A stretch of 64,000 nt of DNA from Ricordea florida (GCA_949710005.1 OX453274.1:26120740-26184739), one strand, 5' to 3'. Numbered from the stretch's first letter, positions 35,020 through 45,819 are shown. The notes: a model not told the origin generated them from the letters alone. Made by a program: numbers and translations.

Positions 35020-35406
35020 TGGGGTGCCATTACCGCCGAAATTATTGTTTTATTATTAATAAAAAATAATTCCAAACAATAATAAACTGGTGCCTAATAA
35101 TAATACTTTGTGCCTAATAATAATAAACTGGTGCCTAATAATAAAACATTGTGCCTAATAATAATTAACTGGTGCCTAATAATAAAAAAAATAATTCCAA
35201 ACAATAATAAACTGGTGCCTAATAATAAAACATTGTGCCTAATAATAATTAACTGGTGCCTAATAATAAAAAAAATAATTCCAAACAATAATAAACTGGT
35301 GCCTAATAATAAAACATTGTGCCTAATAATAATTAACTGGTGCCTAATAATAAAAAATTGTGCCTAATAATAATAAAACAATAATTTTGGCGGAACTGGC
35401 ACCCCA
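35020..35406. mobile_element. TIR element built around a minisatellite
   Basis: About 38 bp at the left end (TGGGGTGCCATTACCGCCGA and on through ATTATTGTTTTATTATTA) is repeated inverted at the right end with three differences. TA flanks both sides (35018-35019, 35407-35408). The interior (35077-35369) is a tandem array of ACTGGTGCCTAATAATAA / CATTGTGCCTAATAATAA blocks in higher-order units of roughly 80 bp. No coding capacity. The TA flanks suggest mobilisation by a Tc1/mariner-type enzyme. Confidence 0.78.
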
Positions 35407-35747
35407 TAAATCTCATACCTGACTAACCTTCGCTTATCATAACGTCTACGTTTATGCATCCGGCATTGTCAGTTAATACCATTAGGAATAAAGCACTTTG
35501 ACATATGCGTGATATGCTTTCCATACAAATGACCATCGAATCTTTCTAAATAACTATTATGATTTTCTTACAAAAGTTCACAAAAAATACAAATTAACAA
35601 ACATATTTCTGGGATAGCTTTAGCAGTCTTGTTGAAATCCACAGGGGTCTGTCCTGATCGAATACCCTCAAAGTGGTTTTCCTCTTATTAAGAGGAAAAA
35701 GTTATACATTAATGACATCAATGTATATCCTGAGGTATTTAACTTAA

Positions 35748-35919
35748 GTAATATGCACTCAATTTGTTTTTAACCTGCATAAATAATTATATGCACAATT
35801 TTATCCAGCATAAATCAAATCAAACTAATCCAACATAAGAATCAAATAGGGGAAGGGGGGATGACAATTTACACACAAAATTATCGATCCAGGCAAAATC
35901 CGACAAAATCAAAATATTC
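35748..35919 (+). repeat. Left arm of inverted repeat around capsid fragment
   Basis: Shares TTTTTAACCTGCATAAATAA, TTTTATCCAGCATAAATCAA and GACAAAATCAAAAT with the complement of 36801-36974, with a G-rich patch (AGGGGAAGGGGGG) facing a C run on the other side. Confidence 0.8.
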
Positions 35920-35937
35920 CGAGGCGATCAGCGACTG

Positions 35938-36270
35938 GAGTATTATACCTGTTTATTGGCAATAGTTATAACGGGATGAGAAACTCTGAGAAGTTTTTGA
36001 ATCCTAACATTACTTCAGTCAGTATCGATATCCTTGGAATTCCAAATCGATTATATTCCAAAGGAATGATTTCAACCGATTTTTGGAATGGTATTTAACA
36101 ACGGTTTGATGTTGGTAGTACAATGATCGGGGAGTCTGACTTTTATGACGATAAATTTGCTTCGTGGATTGATCTGAGATCTCACTACGATAATGACACC
36201 ATGGATCAGGATGGTCATTGAATGACACCCACGATGGTATTAGACTTACAATCCGTAGAAATACTGCTGG
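35938..36270 (+). pseudogene. Polinton-like capsid gene, C-terminal part
   Basis: Plus-strand frame beginning VLYLFIGNSYNGMRNSEKFL, then SVSIDILGIPNRLYSKGM, STDFWNGI, a TAA, and a shifted FYDDKFASWIDLRS. These are C-terminal elements of the capsid family whose N-terminal part is at 27985-28795. The two parts abut in protein coordinates but are separated by 7.1 kb of unrelated elements. Broken by a stop and frameshift. Confidence 0.6.
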
Positions 36271-36800
36271 TCAGGACAAAAAAACATGCTTTCGTTGTTT
36301 TTCTCAAGCTTCTGAGCGGGTGGGAATCCTAAATCCTCAGATTTTTATGATACTGCTCACGGGCCGGATTTTTTCCCAGCGCCAGCAATTGCCAATCTAT
36401 TTTCTTACTTTAAACAGAAGACATCAAGACATTATTTACTGGGCTAGGTCGGTCCGTATAGGAAAAAACTGTGTCGTTGGTTTTGAGTAAGACCTTGGGC
36501 ACACTTTTTTACCATACGGACCTTCCGCCCGGCAAATGCTTAGTGGAAATCCGGGATGAAACATTACAATCAATAATATATTGACTAGTTGTTGCATATG
36601 AGTTAGGAGTTACTAGTTTGCCAGGAGTTTGCTAGGAAGTTTGGTAGTTGGTTAGTCCAAAGGTAAACTAGAGTCGGATCGGCTGGATTTTGATTCGGAT
36701 TTTGGTTGATTTTGATTCGGATTTCGCTCTGTTTTATTATACTTGATATTTTGGAAGTTGTTGATCGTTTTCAAACCTAATTGCTGCCGATTTTTTTTTG

Positions 36801-36974
36801 CATTTTGATTTTGATTTTGTCTGATTTTGTCTGAATCGATAATTTGTGTGTATATTGTCACCCCCCCCCCCCCCCCTATTTGATTGTTATGTTGGATTAT
36901 TTTGATTTGATTTATGCTGGATAAAATTGTGCGTATAATTATTTATGCAGGTTAAAAACAATTTGTGCGCATTT
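36801..36974 (-). repeat. Right arm of inverted repeat, with C homopolymer
   Basis: Complement of 35748-35919. Includes a C run at about 36861-36877. Confidence 0.8.
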
Positions 36975-38299
36975 TGCCACCAACATACTACTACTTTTAC
37001 ACTTTTGCTGGCGATAGTAGTTTGCTTTGAGCTGAAAAATATGTCTGTGGCAAGTTTCTAAACCTAACCCCAGGTGCAAACAGGCTAATTTTAATATTTC
37101 CGAGGGTCAATTGACTAATTTCCCCAACTTAAGATTTTCGATATTGATAGTAATCGATCAAAAGAGCCGGCCGCGCGTCTGAGCGGGAAGCTCTCTTGTA
37201 ATTGGCTAACCATGTTAGTAACCATGGTGACACCAAGATTCTCACACGTGAAAGATAAAAATGAAAGCTTCACTGCGCGCGATGAAGATATGATTTCTTA
37301 GTAAACGGAAAAATCCTGGTATTTCAACAGTTTCTATATAATAAATATATATTATTATATCCATATTTTCAAGGTGTCCGCTCGCAGGCCTGGTCACTTT
37401 GCAATAGCAACACACGTGAGTTTCCGACATTGGGAATTCGGTGAATGCTTTTTTCAAAACAATGTAAATTTTGTGGAAACCTATTTCAGTAGCCCTGAAA
37501 GTACATCCCAGCAAGAAAATCTCCGCGATGTACAAGAAAGAGCAGCGAGAGATCGTCGTCGAGTAAGTTTGAATCCCACGAAAATCAGCACACCGAAAAT
37601 GCGACTCGAAGCAGAGATAGGGAAACGACTGCTGGGAGAATAAATTGGCGAACAAAATTCATCCAAACAGGACGGAAGACGAGTAGGAACGACTCCAACG
37701 AGTGGAGAGGAAAATAGCTCTACCAAACTACAAACGGAATCGGAAGACGAGAAACTAAACAGTTTGAGAGTTCTTGAGGAAAACTATTCCAAGATAATAC
37801 AATGTCAGACATAATCAGAAGGCGAACAATAATGAAAACAGATAGCAAATTTAAAGAAAATTGTGCCAAGAGCATACAGCCAGAATCAAGAGACGAACTA
37901 CAAAACAGATTACTATATGATCGTGAAAAAATTGCCTGGGAAAGGGAAACAGAAATCAAACGCAAAGACATGAAAGATTACAATCACCTTATCCTTTTAG
38001 TGCAATGAGAATGCAAGTAGGCATTTTTCCTAATAAAACGATAGCCTTTCCATTTTGAAGATATTCCCAATACAGAGATTGCATAATGATGTAATCTGAC
38101 ATCATTCCAATAGTGAAAAATTTATTTGATGTAGCAGTTATGTTAAGCATTTTCAACAAAAAAGATACCAAGCAATGAGCACTGATTCTGGAACATTATC
38201 AGTGATCAATGCAATTATTTGACAAAACAACAGATATTACTGACTTCTGATTAGGATTTAACTTTGTTTATAATACAGTCCCGATACTACGCGCGATAT
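36975..38299. other. Unrecognised plus-strand frames, possibly element genes
   Basis: Frames at 37374-37643 (ends LEAEIGKRLLGE after a charged, Arg-rich segment) and 37802-38008 (LLYDREKIAWERETEIKRKD, coiled-coil-like) are charged and read in the same direction as the capsid fragments. I cannot assign a family. They may be further decayed genes of the Polinton-like unit. Confidence 0.35.
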
Positions 38300-38345
38300 G
38301 ATTGGTCCAAACAGCGTCCTTTATCAGAGTATAAATGACGGTGCT
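38300..38345 (+). promoter_or_regulatory. CCAAT/TATA-like module, copy 1
   Basis: GATTGGTCCAAACAGC and CTTTATCAGAGTATAAATGA: an inverted CCAAT box 30 bp from a TATAAA. It is almost identical in layout to 39341-39386. Function is inferred from motif layout only. Confidence 0.4.
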
Positions 38346-39340
38346 CGCGTCATCCTCCGGCTTTGCGCGGTGAAAAAAGAGGTGGAATTTTCAAAGAGTT
38401 TACTAGCTTTTCGTAAAATATTCTGAACGAGCTCGAACAAAGCATCCCTTTCACTTACAAGAATGTGAAGATGAGGAGCTCTAGGAAAATGTAGATATAG
38501 AGACCGAGTTAAACAACTAAATGAGGAGTTAAAATAAGAAAAACAGGACTACGATATCAACCAGGAAACCATCAAACAATGGCGTTTTTGAATGAAACAA
38601 TAAAATTGCCGAGCAAAATACAGCTCCATTGGTTTCAGTGCCAAGCTATGCAAAACAACAACGTGAAGTGACCAATTTACAAGTCTTCTCCGCTAACGAC
38701 GTGAAGGTTGACGGCAAAAATTCGAAATGGACTGCAAACGGACTAAGTTGAAAATTCTACAGTTTCAAAGAAAAATGAAAACGATATGAAACTTGCCTAC
38801 CGTCAACAGTAAGAGGAAGACAAATCCGCTTTTGTCACTGGTACAGTACTCGGCGTTGTAGTCTTGGTTTCTCAATTTGAGCTCCCTTACGTCGCAGTTA
38901 GTAGAAACGACCAACAGTACGGATCAAACACACAGAAATTTGCTTGTGTGTCGAATTAATCTCTCCACAACATTATCATTAAAGCAGAGACTAAAAGCAC
39001 TAAAGAAAACAGCAGTTCTCGCATTGACATAAACTGAGCGTTGTCCATTCAGAAAACATGGCACACTGTCTTTAGTTTCAGCAACAAGCTAAGCAGTTCG
39101 TCTTGTTTGTTTTCTGCTAAATTCCACAAATGGGTTTTTCCTCTTATTGTCTTTATGGGCCATAATTTGACTGGATTTCGATTAATTTAAGACTTGAGAA
39201 TGTTAAAAAATATCTTGACTGCGCTGAAAAAAATCTTGCGTTCGAAAACTTTTCAGTGCTTTGCGTTCGAACTTTGATGGTTTGACAGCCTTTGTCTTTT
39301 GAACCAATGAGAGTGTTGGACGTATTCTTACAAGCTCGCT
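38346..39340. other. Decayed unrecognised sequence between the two promoter-like modules
   Basis: Short interrupted plus-strand frames (for example WTANGLS and KFYSFKEK near 38730) without a recognised family. Confidence 0.35.
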
Positions 39341-39386
39341 GATTGGCCCAAATTGCTGTACTTTATCAGAGTATAAAGGACAGTGC
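39341..39386 (+). promoter_or_regulatory. CCAAT/TATA-like module, copy 2
   Basis: GATTGGCCCAAATTGC and CTTTATCAGAGTATAAAGGA. Similarity to copy 1 extends beyond the boxes into GACNGTGCT and a GC-rich stretch. Confidence 0.4.
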
Positions 39387-39449
39387 TGACTACATTCAGC
39401 GCGCGCGCTGAAAAAAATATTGGGAGTTGATTTTTCATTCATTTTTTTC

Positions 39450-39659
39450 ATTTTTCATTTTATTTGCCATATAAATACAATTTTTTTACAATTTAAGGTT
39501 GGAATAATGAAATTAGAAAAGAAGTAAGTGGCGAGGAGACTTGAAAGAAACCACGAGGCTTATAATGAGTCAGGTCTCCTCAACTTAGGATGAACTAGTC
39601 TTGATAATACAATTACAATATGGGCTTATGATGGCTAACTTTGACCGCGAACTCACACA

Positions 39660-39704
<45 letters not shown>

Positions 39705-39880
39705 TAAATTAATTAATCTAATAATCTACTTAGTGCCATACTGGACCCATACTGAAGCTAATACGTACTGAGAAGGAATTCTTTAAGCTTTCTTTTAAAA
39801 AAAGCAGAGGAGGACGAAGTAGTTAGTTGATCGAAAATAAAAGCTCGTTTGTGTGAAAAATCGCTAGTTCTTTATTATAA
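39450..39880 (-). repeat. LINE 3' UTR fragment with CA microsatellite
   Basis: The minus strand carries ATAAGCC, then GGTTTC, then CTCCTCGCC, wording also found at the 3' ends of the LINE pieces at 46.6-46.95 kb and 52 kb. A CA run occupies about 39652-39702. No coding part is preserved. Confidence 0.5.
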
Positions 39881-40069
39881 AACAAATAAATAAGCCTCCT
39901 CTGGGCTTTGTTCTGTTATAAAGCACTTAGGAGGTGACGAGAGCACTCAAGAAGTAGGGAGAAACACTCGCCTGCGGCTCGTGTTTCCCGCTACACTTCT
40001 TTCGTGCTCTCGTCACCTCCTGCGTGCTTTATAACAGAACAAAGCCCAGAGGAGGCTTATTTATTTGTT
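39881..40069. repeat. Near-perfect hairpin (about 90-bp arms)
   Basis: AACAAATAAATAAGCCTCCT at 39881 and its complement ending at 40069 enclose arms that pair almost throughout, with a short CGCCTGCGGCTCG centre. It is probably a foldback MITE. Confidence 0.88.
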
Positions 40070-40540
40070 AAATATATCTTCGCTATAGATATGTATTATC
40101 AGGCTCCTGGTATTATGTAATTAAAAGGTTTTGTTGGGACAGACAATTTCCATAGCCTTTTCAAAGTGGGTTTTTACCCTTAAGTTGCATGACCCCCTGG
40201 GAGTTACTCTCTTAGCGCCATGCTCTTTTCCCACAAATGAAAAGTTAAATTTGATCCTACTTTGAAAAATTGGACATAAAGAATAAACTGCTTTCCTTAC
40301 TGCTGTTTACTTCATTTTTAGGATGTCAAATACCAAGATGTAATAATAACCACAATACATAGTTTATCTTTTACATTGGAAAAACTCTCTAAAGGAGAAA
40401 CAAATGTTTGTAATTCCAAAAATTTTATGATCTTTCTTACAGATACTTACATCGATGTGGCACCTTTATAAGGCGCGCGAAGGGGACACTTTTTTTTCAG
40501 TACTCCTGAATACCATTCGGCTCAAAAGTCGAGCGACTTA
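40070..40540. other. No recognised feature
   Basis: Unique-looking AT-rich interval before the second capsid fragment. Confidence 0.4.
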
Positions 40541-40655
40541 ATTATGGCAGAGTATTAAACAGCGTTTAGATGTGGGTACAGTTGAGGAACGTGAATTTTA
40601 TGATACTAAATTTGCTCTGTGGATTGATTTAATTGGGATTTTTCAGGAGGTTTGA
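40541..40655 (+). pseudogene. Polinton-like capsid gene, second C-terminal fragment
   Basis: Reads LWQSIKQRLDVGTVEERE and FYDTKFALWIDL, the same C-terminal motif as 36.1-36.2 kb (FYDDKFASWIDL). It therefore comes from a second copy of the element. Similarity stops abruptly afterwards. Confidence 0.6.
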
Positions 40656-40779
40656 ATCCGGAAACTCGTAAACGATTTATAGAGCTGTTGAGGTCAGAAA
40701 AATATTCGATAATATGTTTATGTTTAAGATTTTCATTTAGTTGTTATCTAGAGATACCAGAGGTTATAGATTAATATAT

Positions 40780-41286
40780 GTCAGTGGTTGAAGAATATCC
40801 GGAGATCTCAACGAAAATCGAGGTAAAAAAAGAAAGTGTTGAAGATGATCTTGAACCAAAAGAGAGAGTTTAGCTATTTTAGCTGGTTTAGGAGCTACCC
40901 AAGAATATTTAGGTCAAGAGTTAACTCTGGGGGATATTAAAAAACTTTCCCGCAAGAACGTAGAAAAATATTTTACCCGTTATCAAGTTGTTTTAGGAAA
41001 ACAAGTAACTAGTGGGTTAGTAGATTCAGCCATATATTCTGCGTCCAGAGTTATTAGTTATCTACTGCCAGTAGATGATTGCAGAAGTCTGTGCAATGAT
41101 CTTCAAGAGGACGAACTTGTTAAACGTGAGCTACGTAATATTGCAGGATTATTTGTTCTTAAAGGCGGAAGATTGGTAGCACTTGCAACCGGATTATTTA
41201 CAGTGGCTAAGCACATAAAATTAGGAGAAGCAGATAATGCTAGCAAAACCGTAGAACTTGACGGCACAACTGAGCAGGTTATTTAA
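40780..41286 (+). pseudogene. Polinton-like unit ORF of unknown function, one frameshift
   Basis: ATG at 40780 opens MSVVEEYPEISTKIEVKKES. A frameshift near 40863 leads into a long clean frame (LAILAGLGATQEYLGQELTL, YFTRYQVVLGKQVTSGLVDS, LVKRELRNIAGLFVLKGGRL) ending at TAA 41284-41286. It is helical with a Gly/Ala-rich C-terminal part. I associate it with a cassette of short genes that accompanies the capsid gene in cnidarian elements. Function unknown. Confidence 0.55.
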
Positions 41287-41313
41287 AGATTACTCTATAA
41301 TTGACTAATATAA

Positions 41314-41553
41314 ATGGCGGAACTTGTTAAAGATACTGAACAAACTGAACAAATTACTAAGGAACCGAATCCGGTTAAGGTTGAAAAGAAAAAAGGATCC
41401 AAAAAAAGTAGAAGCAGGAAAGAGGTTACAAGAGTACAATAAACGCGCAAGAGAGGCGTCGGAACATGAAACAAAAATAGAGGCTGAAATGGAAGTACTG
41501 GAAACTAAATCAAGTCCCAGAGCTGTTGATACAAGTTTAAACACTGCCATATA
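41314..41553 (+). pseudogene. Short Lys-rich ORF of the Polinton-like unit, frameshifted
   Basis: ATG at 41314 gives MAELVKDTEQTEQITKEPNP. The basic segment then continues in another frame as KKVEAGKRLQEYNKRAREAS and ends before 41554. Highly charged and coiled-coil-like. No family name. Confidence 0.5.
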
Positions 41554-41560
41554 ATTAATA

Positions 41561-42284
41561 GCTTTGGTTTAACAGCATTAGATTTATTAATGCGGTATTT
41601 TTATAAACCGAAAAAAGAAAAGGAAACAGAAAAACCTAAACCTGAAACACCAGACCCCGAAACCTCAAAACCTAAACCTGATACTAAACTAGTTCAAATC
41701 GGAATGAAATAGCTATTTAGAGATTCCATAACTTGGATGAATATTATGTCAGGTAAACAAAATAGACTCGTTAAAACCGTGTTGGGTGCATCCGTTTGGT
41801 TGGATTATCCGCAGGAGTTGGTCATATTGGTAAAAAAATTTATTGAAAGAAAGTTTTCTAAGTGATCCCAGCAATATCATTATAAATTACGCCAATTGGG
41901 TGGCAGTTTTAGTCGTAGCATGGCCTTAAAAGATTATCTGGAAACTCAAAAGATTCTTCCTAAAAGTAACTAATTAAGTGATATATATATAGATAGCTAG
42001 TATTGCGTTAATGATAGGAGAAGCTATATTAAATGCGACAGCTTTTGCAGGAGTGAGTTATATTGGAAAACCTATATCTGGTAAATCAGGTAGAAATGTG
42101 GATGAAGAAAATATTTGACATGATAAAGCGGTTGAACAATATCAAAAAGATCATATAGCATACTTGGAAAAGCGACAGAAATTCATTGGATGGTACGAGC
42201 AGCAAAAAGATAATGAATATCAAGCTTAACAAAATATGTCGGATACAGATAAGGCTTCTCTGTTATATCATCAAACACGAGGGT
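41561..42284 (+). pseudogene. Three further short decayed ORFs of the Polinton-like unit
   Basis: (1) to 41711: FGLTALDLLMRYFYKPKKEK with KPKPE repeats. (2) from ATG 41737: a Gly-rich segment, later MALKDYLETQKILPKSN, split by frameshifts. (3) from ATG 42011: GEAILNATAFAGVSYIGKPI, an in-frame TGA, then HDKAVEQYQKDHIAYLEKRQ and KFIGWYEQQKDNEYQA, another stop, and NMSDTDKASLLYHQ. The last frame is cut off at about 42284 where the 7.6 kb element begins. The membrane-like Gly/Ala segments resemble minor virion-type proteins, which is inference only. Confidence 0.45.
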
Positions 42285-42329
42285 TGTCCAATACACCCAA
42301 ACTGAGTCCGATGGACGAAGGCCATGAAC

Positions 42330-42960
42330 GATCAGACTCATCGGAAGTAAGTTCGCGAGAGACTTAGAAAATATACAGCAACGTAGAGTACAGTGAAAGG
42401 GGTCAAGGAAAATGTCGGCAAACGGACTCCATCGGATCCGATGGAGACGGGTCGCCGTTGTTAGAGTCCATCGGACTCGACTCGTGTCAGTTCGCGAGAG
42501 ACTTAGAAAGTATACAGCCGAACGTAGAGTACAGTGAAAGGGGTCAGGGAAAATGTCGACAAGCGGACTCCATCGGATCCGATGGAGACGGGTCGCCGTT
42601 GCAAGAGTCCATCGGATTCTTCTTTTGTCAGTTCGCGAGAGACTTAGAAAATATACAGCAACGTAGAGTACATTGAAAGGGGTCAGGGAAAATGTCGGCA
42701 AACGGACTCCATCGGATCCGATGGAGACGGGTCACCGATGCAAGAGTCCATCGGACTCGCCTCGTGTCAGTTCGCGAGAGACTTAGAAAATATACAGCAA
42801 CGTAGAGTTTAGTGAAAGGGGTCAGAGAAAATGTCGGCAAACGGACTTCATCGGATTCGATGGAGACGGGTCGCCATGGAAAGAGTACAAAGTACTCGTT
42901 GCTTGTCGTTTCGTGAGAGACTTAGAAAAATACACCAAGGTAGGGCATTCGGTAAACGGA
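42330..42960. repeat. Satellite, about 140-bp unit, 4.5 copies
   Basis: The GTTCGCGAGAGACTTAGAAA marker recurs at 42351, 42490, 42631, 42770 and (as GTTTCGTGAGAGACTTAG) 42908, spaced 138-141 bp. Each unit carries the palindrome CTCCATCGGATCCGATGGAG or a variant. A long accidental minus-strand frame (42183-42701) arises from it. Confidence 0.92.
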
Positions 42961-44770
42961 CTCCTATTGATTCGATGGAGATAGATTGTTTTGACAAGAG
43001 TGCAACGGACACACCGATTGTCAGTTTGCGAGGCACTATGAAACGCCTTATGAACTCACATTCCGTGTTTTGCGCCAGTCACGCTACGATCGGAATGGAA
43101 TAAGACTGTTCGCTCACCTTGGGAGCTGCGTTCAATTTAGTAAAAAGAAAATAGCGCCCTGTCTTTAAATATGAGGCGTTAAAAGTGTACTCCAACTCGA
43201 TGCATGGAATTATAAGTTACTGCTAATTCCTGTGGTGTATTTAAATACAAGAAACATACTTTTTTTGTAATGATTGATATGGTTACGGTAAGCTAATTAT
43301 GGTTTAAAAAGAAGCTTATTTGTCTAGTAATACTAGGGAGAGGTATTTATGGTAAACAGAGATTGGTTTGGGGAGCGCTAAAAGATTGGAAGATGAGAAG
43401 GGAGGATAAAGTTCCGATTATGTAACGTACTCCAGTCAATTTTAATGTACTATGCCATTGCTCCCAGCCAGCATCACGATGATTGAGGAACGGCTATCTT
43501 AAATATTGGCTAGACTGAGCTCTACTGATCAAAATTACCTGAATAATAGTTTTGATGGTTAAGAATAACTATGTTTTAAATTGATTGAGGGAAAAATTAG
43601 TTTTTCATGTTTATGTGATTGTTCTTCTTCGAGTAGCTGTCTTAATGTAAATCCTAAGTATGTGTCAGTGTGTAATTGAGTGGGAACTCTGTGTTACTTG
43701 AGAGCTTATGAACTTTTAATTTTAACAGAAATTCTGAAAACAATGAAATAGAAAATGGAGATAATCGAGGAGTGGTTTTTTAACTTTTTGAATAATATCA
43801 CTATGTCGATTGAAATCTATTATTTGAAGGGAAGTTGATAAGCCGATAATGCTATAAAAGTGTCAATTGTTTATTGACAAGTAAAATTTATTCATAAAAG
43901 TCGATAATCATAATGATGTAAGGAGTGGTAGGCAATTTCAATAGCTTTTTATTGATACTATCGAGAACCAAACAATTCTTATTCTTTGTAATTTGACTGT
44001 TTGTCAACAATAAATTAAAATTGATAATTAATAAGTTGATAGGAATTGATAATCACATGAGATATTGTGATTCACTTTTATCGTCTAGTTAATTGTGGAA
44101 TAATTGTTATTGATTTTTAATTGGCAATAGTTGGTTTTTATTTAAATTTATAATTATTGATATTTAACATCCTGATAATTTTGTCCTTGTATTAATTTGA
44201 AAGAAGTTTACATTTGTTTACGGTTGCTGGCTGTGTGTTAGCATTGTTTCAGTCTGGGGACAAATGGGTTGGTTTTACAGAAGGCGTGTCTTCATATGAT
44301 TTGATCTTATGGTTTGACTGTTGAGCATGTTTGTATGTAAGCATAAATGCAGGTTGTCAACAAATTATATAAAAGATCATTAAAGCTACTTTTAGGTGTT
44401 TGCTTTTTTTTTAAATTATTTTCTTACAGTAAATAAGGGAAACAAATTTGGGTACTACAGCTACTGTCTGCTTATTAGATGTTGTCTGTTAAATATATAT
44501 ACAGGGCGCAAAATTAATTTTTTTCCGGTAGCCACTATTCGCGAAGTTGGGCTTCCTGTGGTGCCTGATAGTAATGCAGAGAGGCTCCTCGATTTTTTTC
44601 GTGATGTCCGCATAAATTAATCACCATGGATACATAAATTGCTTACGAGCGCATGCAGTGTTTGTTATTATGTAATCAGCGGTAGCCTACGAAAGACATG
44701 AGCCAACTCATAACCACGAGGGTTCTCTTGGATCTGCGTTCTTCTTACTCGGTAGGTTACTAAATTTATC
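42961..44770. other. AT-rich transposon interior, no gene
   Basis: Contains the first copy of the internal direct repeat (43365-44170) and otherwise no recognisable feature. Confidence 0.45.
43365..44170 (+). repeat. Internal direct repeat, copy 1 (second half of the module)
   Basis: Shares CCCAGCCAGCATC, GATTGAGGAACGGCT and AACTATGTTTTAAATTGATT blocks with 47945-48740 in the same orientation. Moderately diverged (indels throughout). Confidence 0.75.
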
Positions 44771-45169
44771 ATGCTAAATTCTACTTTTTTCGCTCGTGGA
44801 AGTATTCATCAAGGTAATAATCGTTTCAGCGATATTTCTAGAGGAAGACAGTGTGCTTTTATGAGTCTTTCAGCTTTGCTATGTGCCAATTCGAGCGATA
44901 TTATCACATGGTCGACCGACGCTATCGATAGAGTTCTAATCGAAGGAGATGATATGTACCTAAAAGGTTTTGAAGACTTATCTATACCTGACGAAGAGAC
45001 GATTTCTTTGAACTATCTGCCTGATCGAGTCCTTTGCTCAACGATACGAACAACCATTGAGACAAAGCATAACAGCCAAACTATTGACTTGCGTCAACAG
45101 CCAAAAATGCCCAACGTGGCACAAAATCAAAACCTAACACCTAACATGATGAATGATGTCAGCTGTTAA
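44771..45169 (+). CDS. Transposon ORF with OTU/C76-like cysteine-protease motif
   Basis: A 132-codon frame from ATG 44771. ARGSIHQGNNRFSDISRGRQ is followed by CAFMSLSALL, with the Cys placed like the nucleophile of the OTU-like/C76 protease domains found in large eukaryotic transposons. Later come DIITWSTDAIDRVLIEGDDM and IPDEETISLNYLPDRV. A catalytic His region is not seen, so this may be one exon or a truncated N-terminal half. It is the only clean coding frame in the 7.6 kb element. A relative at 10867-11232 has lost the Cys. Family call is by motif only. Confidence 0.6.
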   Translation: MLNSTFFARGSIHQGNNRFSDISRGRQCAFMSLSALLCANSSDIITWSTDAIDRVLIEGDDMYLKGFEDLSIPDEETISLNYLPDRVLCSTIRTTIETKHNSQTIDLRQQPKMPNVAQNQNLTPNMMNDVSC

Positions 45170-45819
45170 TATTGTATAGTTTAAAGTTTATATTTAATAA
45201 ATACATTGTTGAATGTAAAATAAATGTCTCTGCTTTTCTTTGGTACCTCTATTACACTTTGTATATCTTAAACGTCAAATCGCAGCATTTTCACCTTCTG
45301 AAAAGAAGTTCTAGTTTAAAGTGCTAGCCAATTTTAAAAACTTGGTGGCCATACAAAATGATTATCACGTGCTACAAAGAGGACACTAGAATGGTTTATA
45401 TACAACGTGAAAAGTGACGTAAATACAAGATGGCGTCTAGTGGATTTACGTTCGTGCAAGTGCTGCGTTTTTTTAAATGAATTTTTAAAATGAGGAACTT
45501 TGCTGTTGATTTAACTTTACAAATATTCAATAATCACTAGATCTGTAGGTAAGATGTGATTAGAAATTGTAGTCGCCATTTGGCGACTAACTTTCAGGAT
45601 TTGGTTGCCAAAATGAAAAATTTAGTCGTATTGGCGCCTGTAGGCGCAATTTGATGCCCCGAAATATATATTTTTTATTAAATCCTGCGGCTTTACTTAA
45701 ACGTGTAGTATTTCCACTGGGGGTTTGTTCCCAAATCACTACTTAGGTTTCAGTTGGTGAGATGGAACCATAAATGGCTGGAATGTGTTAATATTTAAAG
45801 GAAATTGAGAATTGCACTA
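45170..45819. other. Transposon interior, no gene
   Basis: Contains a short palindromic GTCGCCATTTGGCGAC near 45571. Otherwise nothing recognised. Confidence 0.4.

Noticed and set aside
35094..35367. ORFs on both strands with repeating IIRHQL or PNNNKLV words
   Set aside because: Translation of the minisatellite inside the TIR element, not a gene.
42183..42840. Long minus-strand ORFs across the satellite
   Set aside because: The reading frame stays open only because the 138-141 bp unit repeats; the protein is a repeat shadow with no domain.
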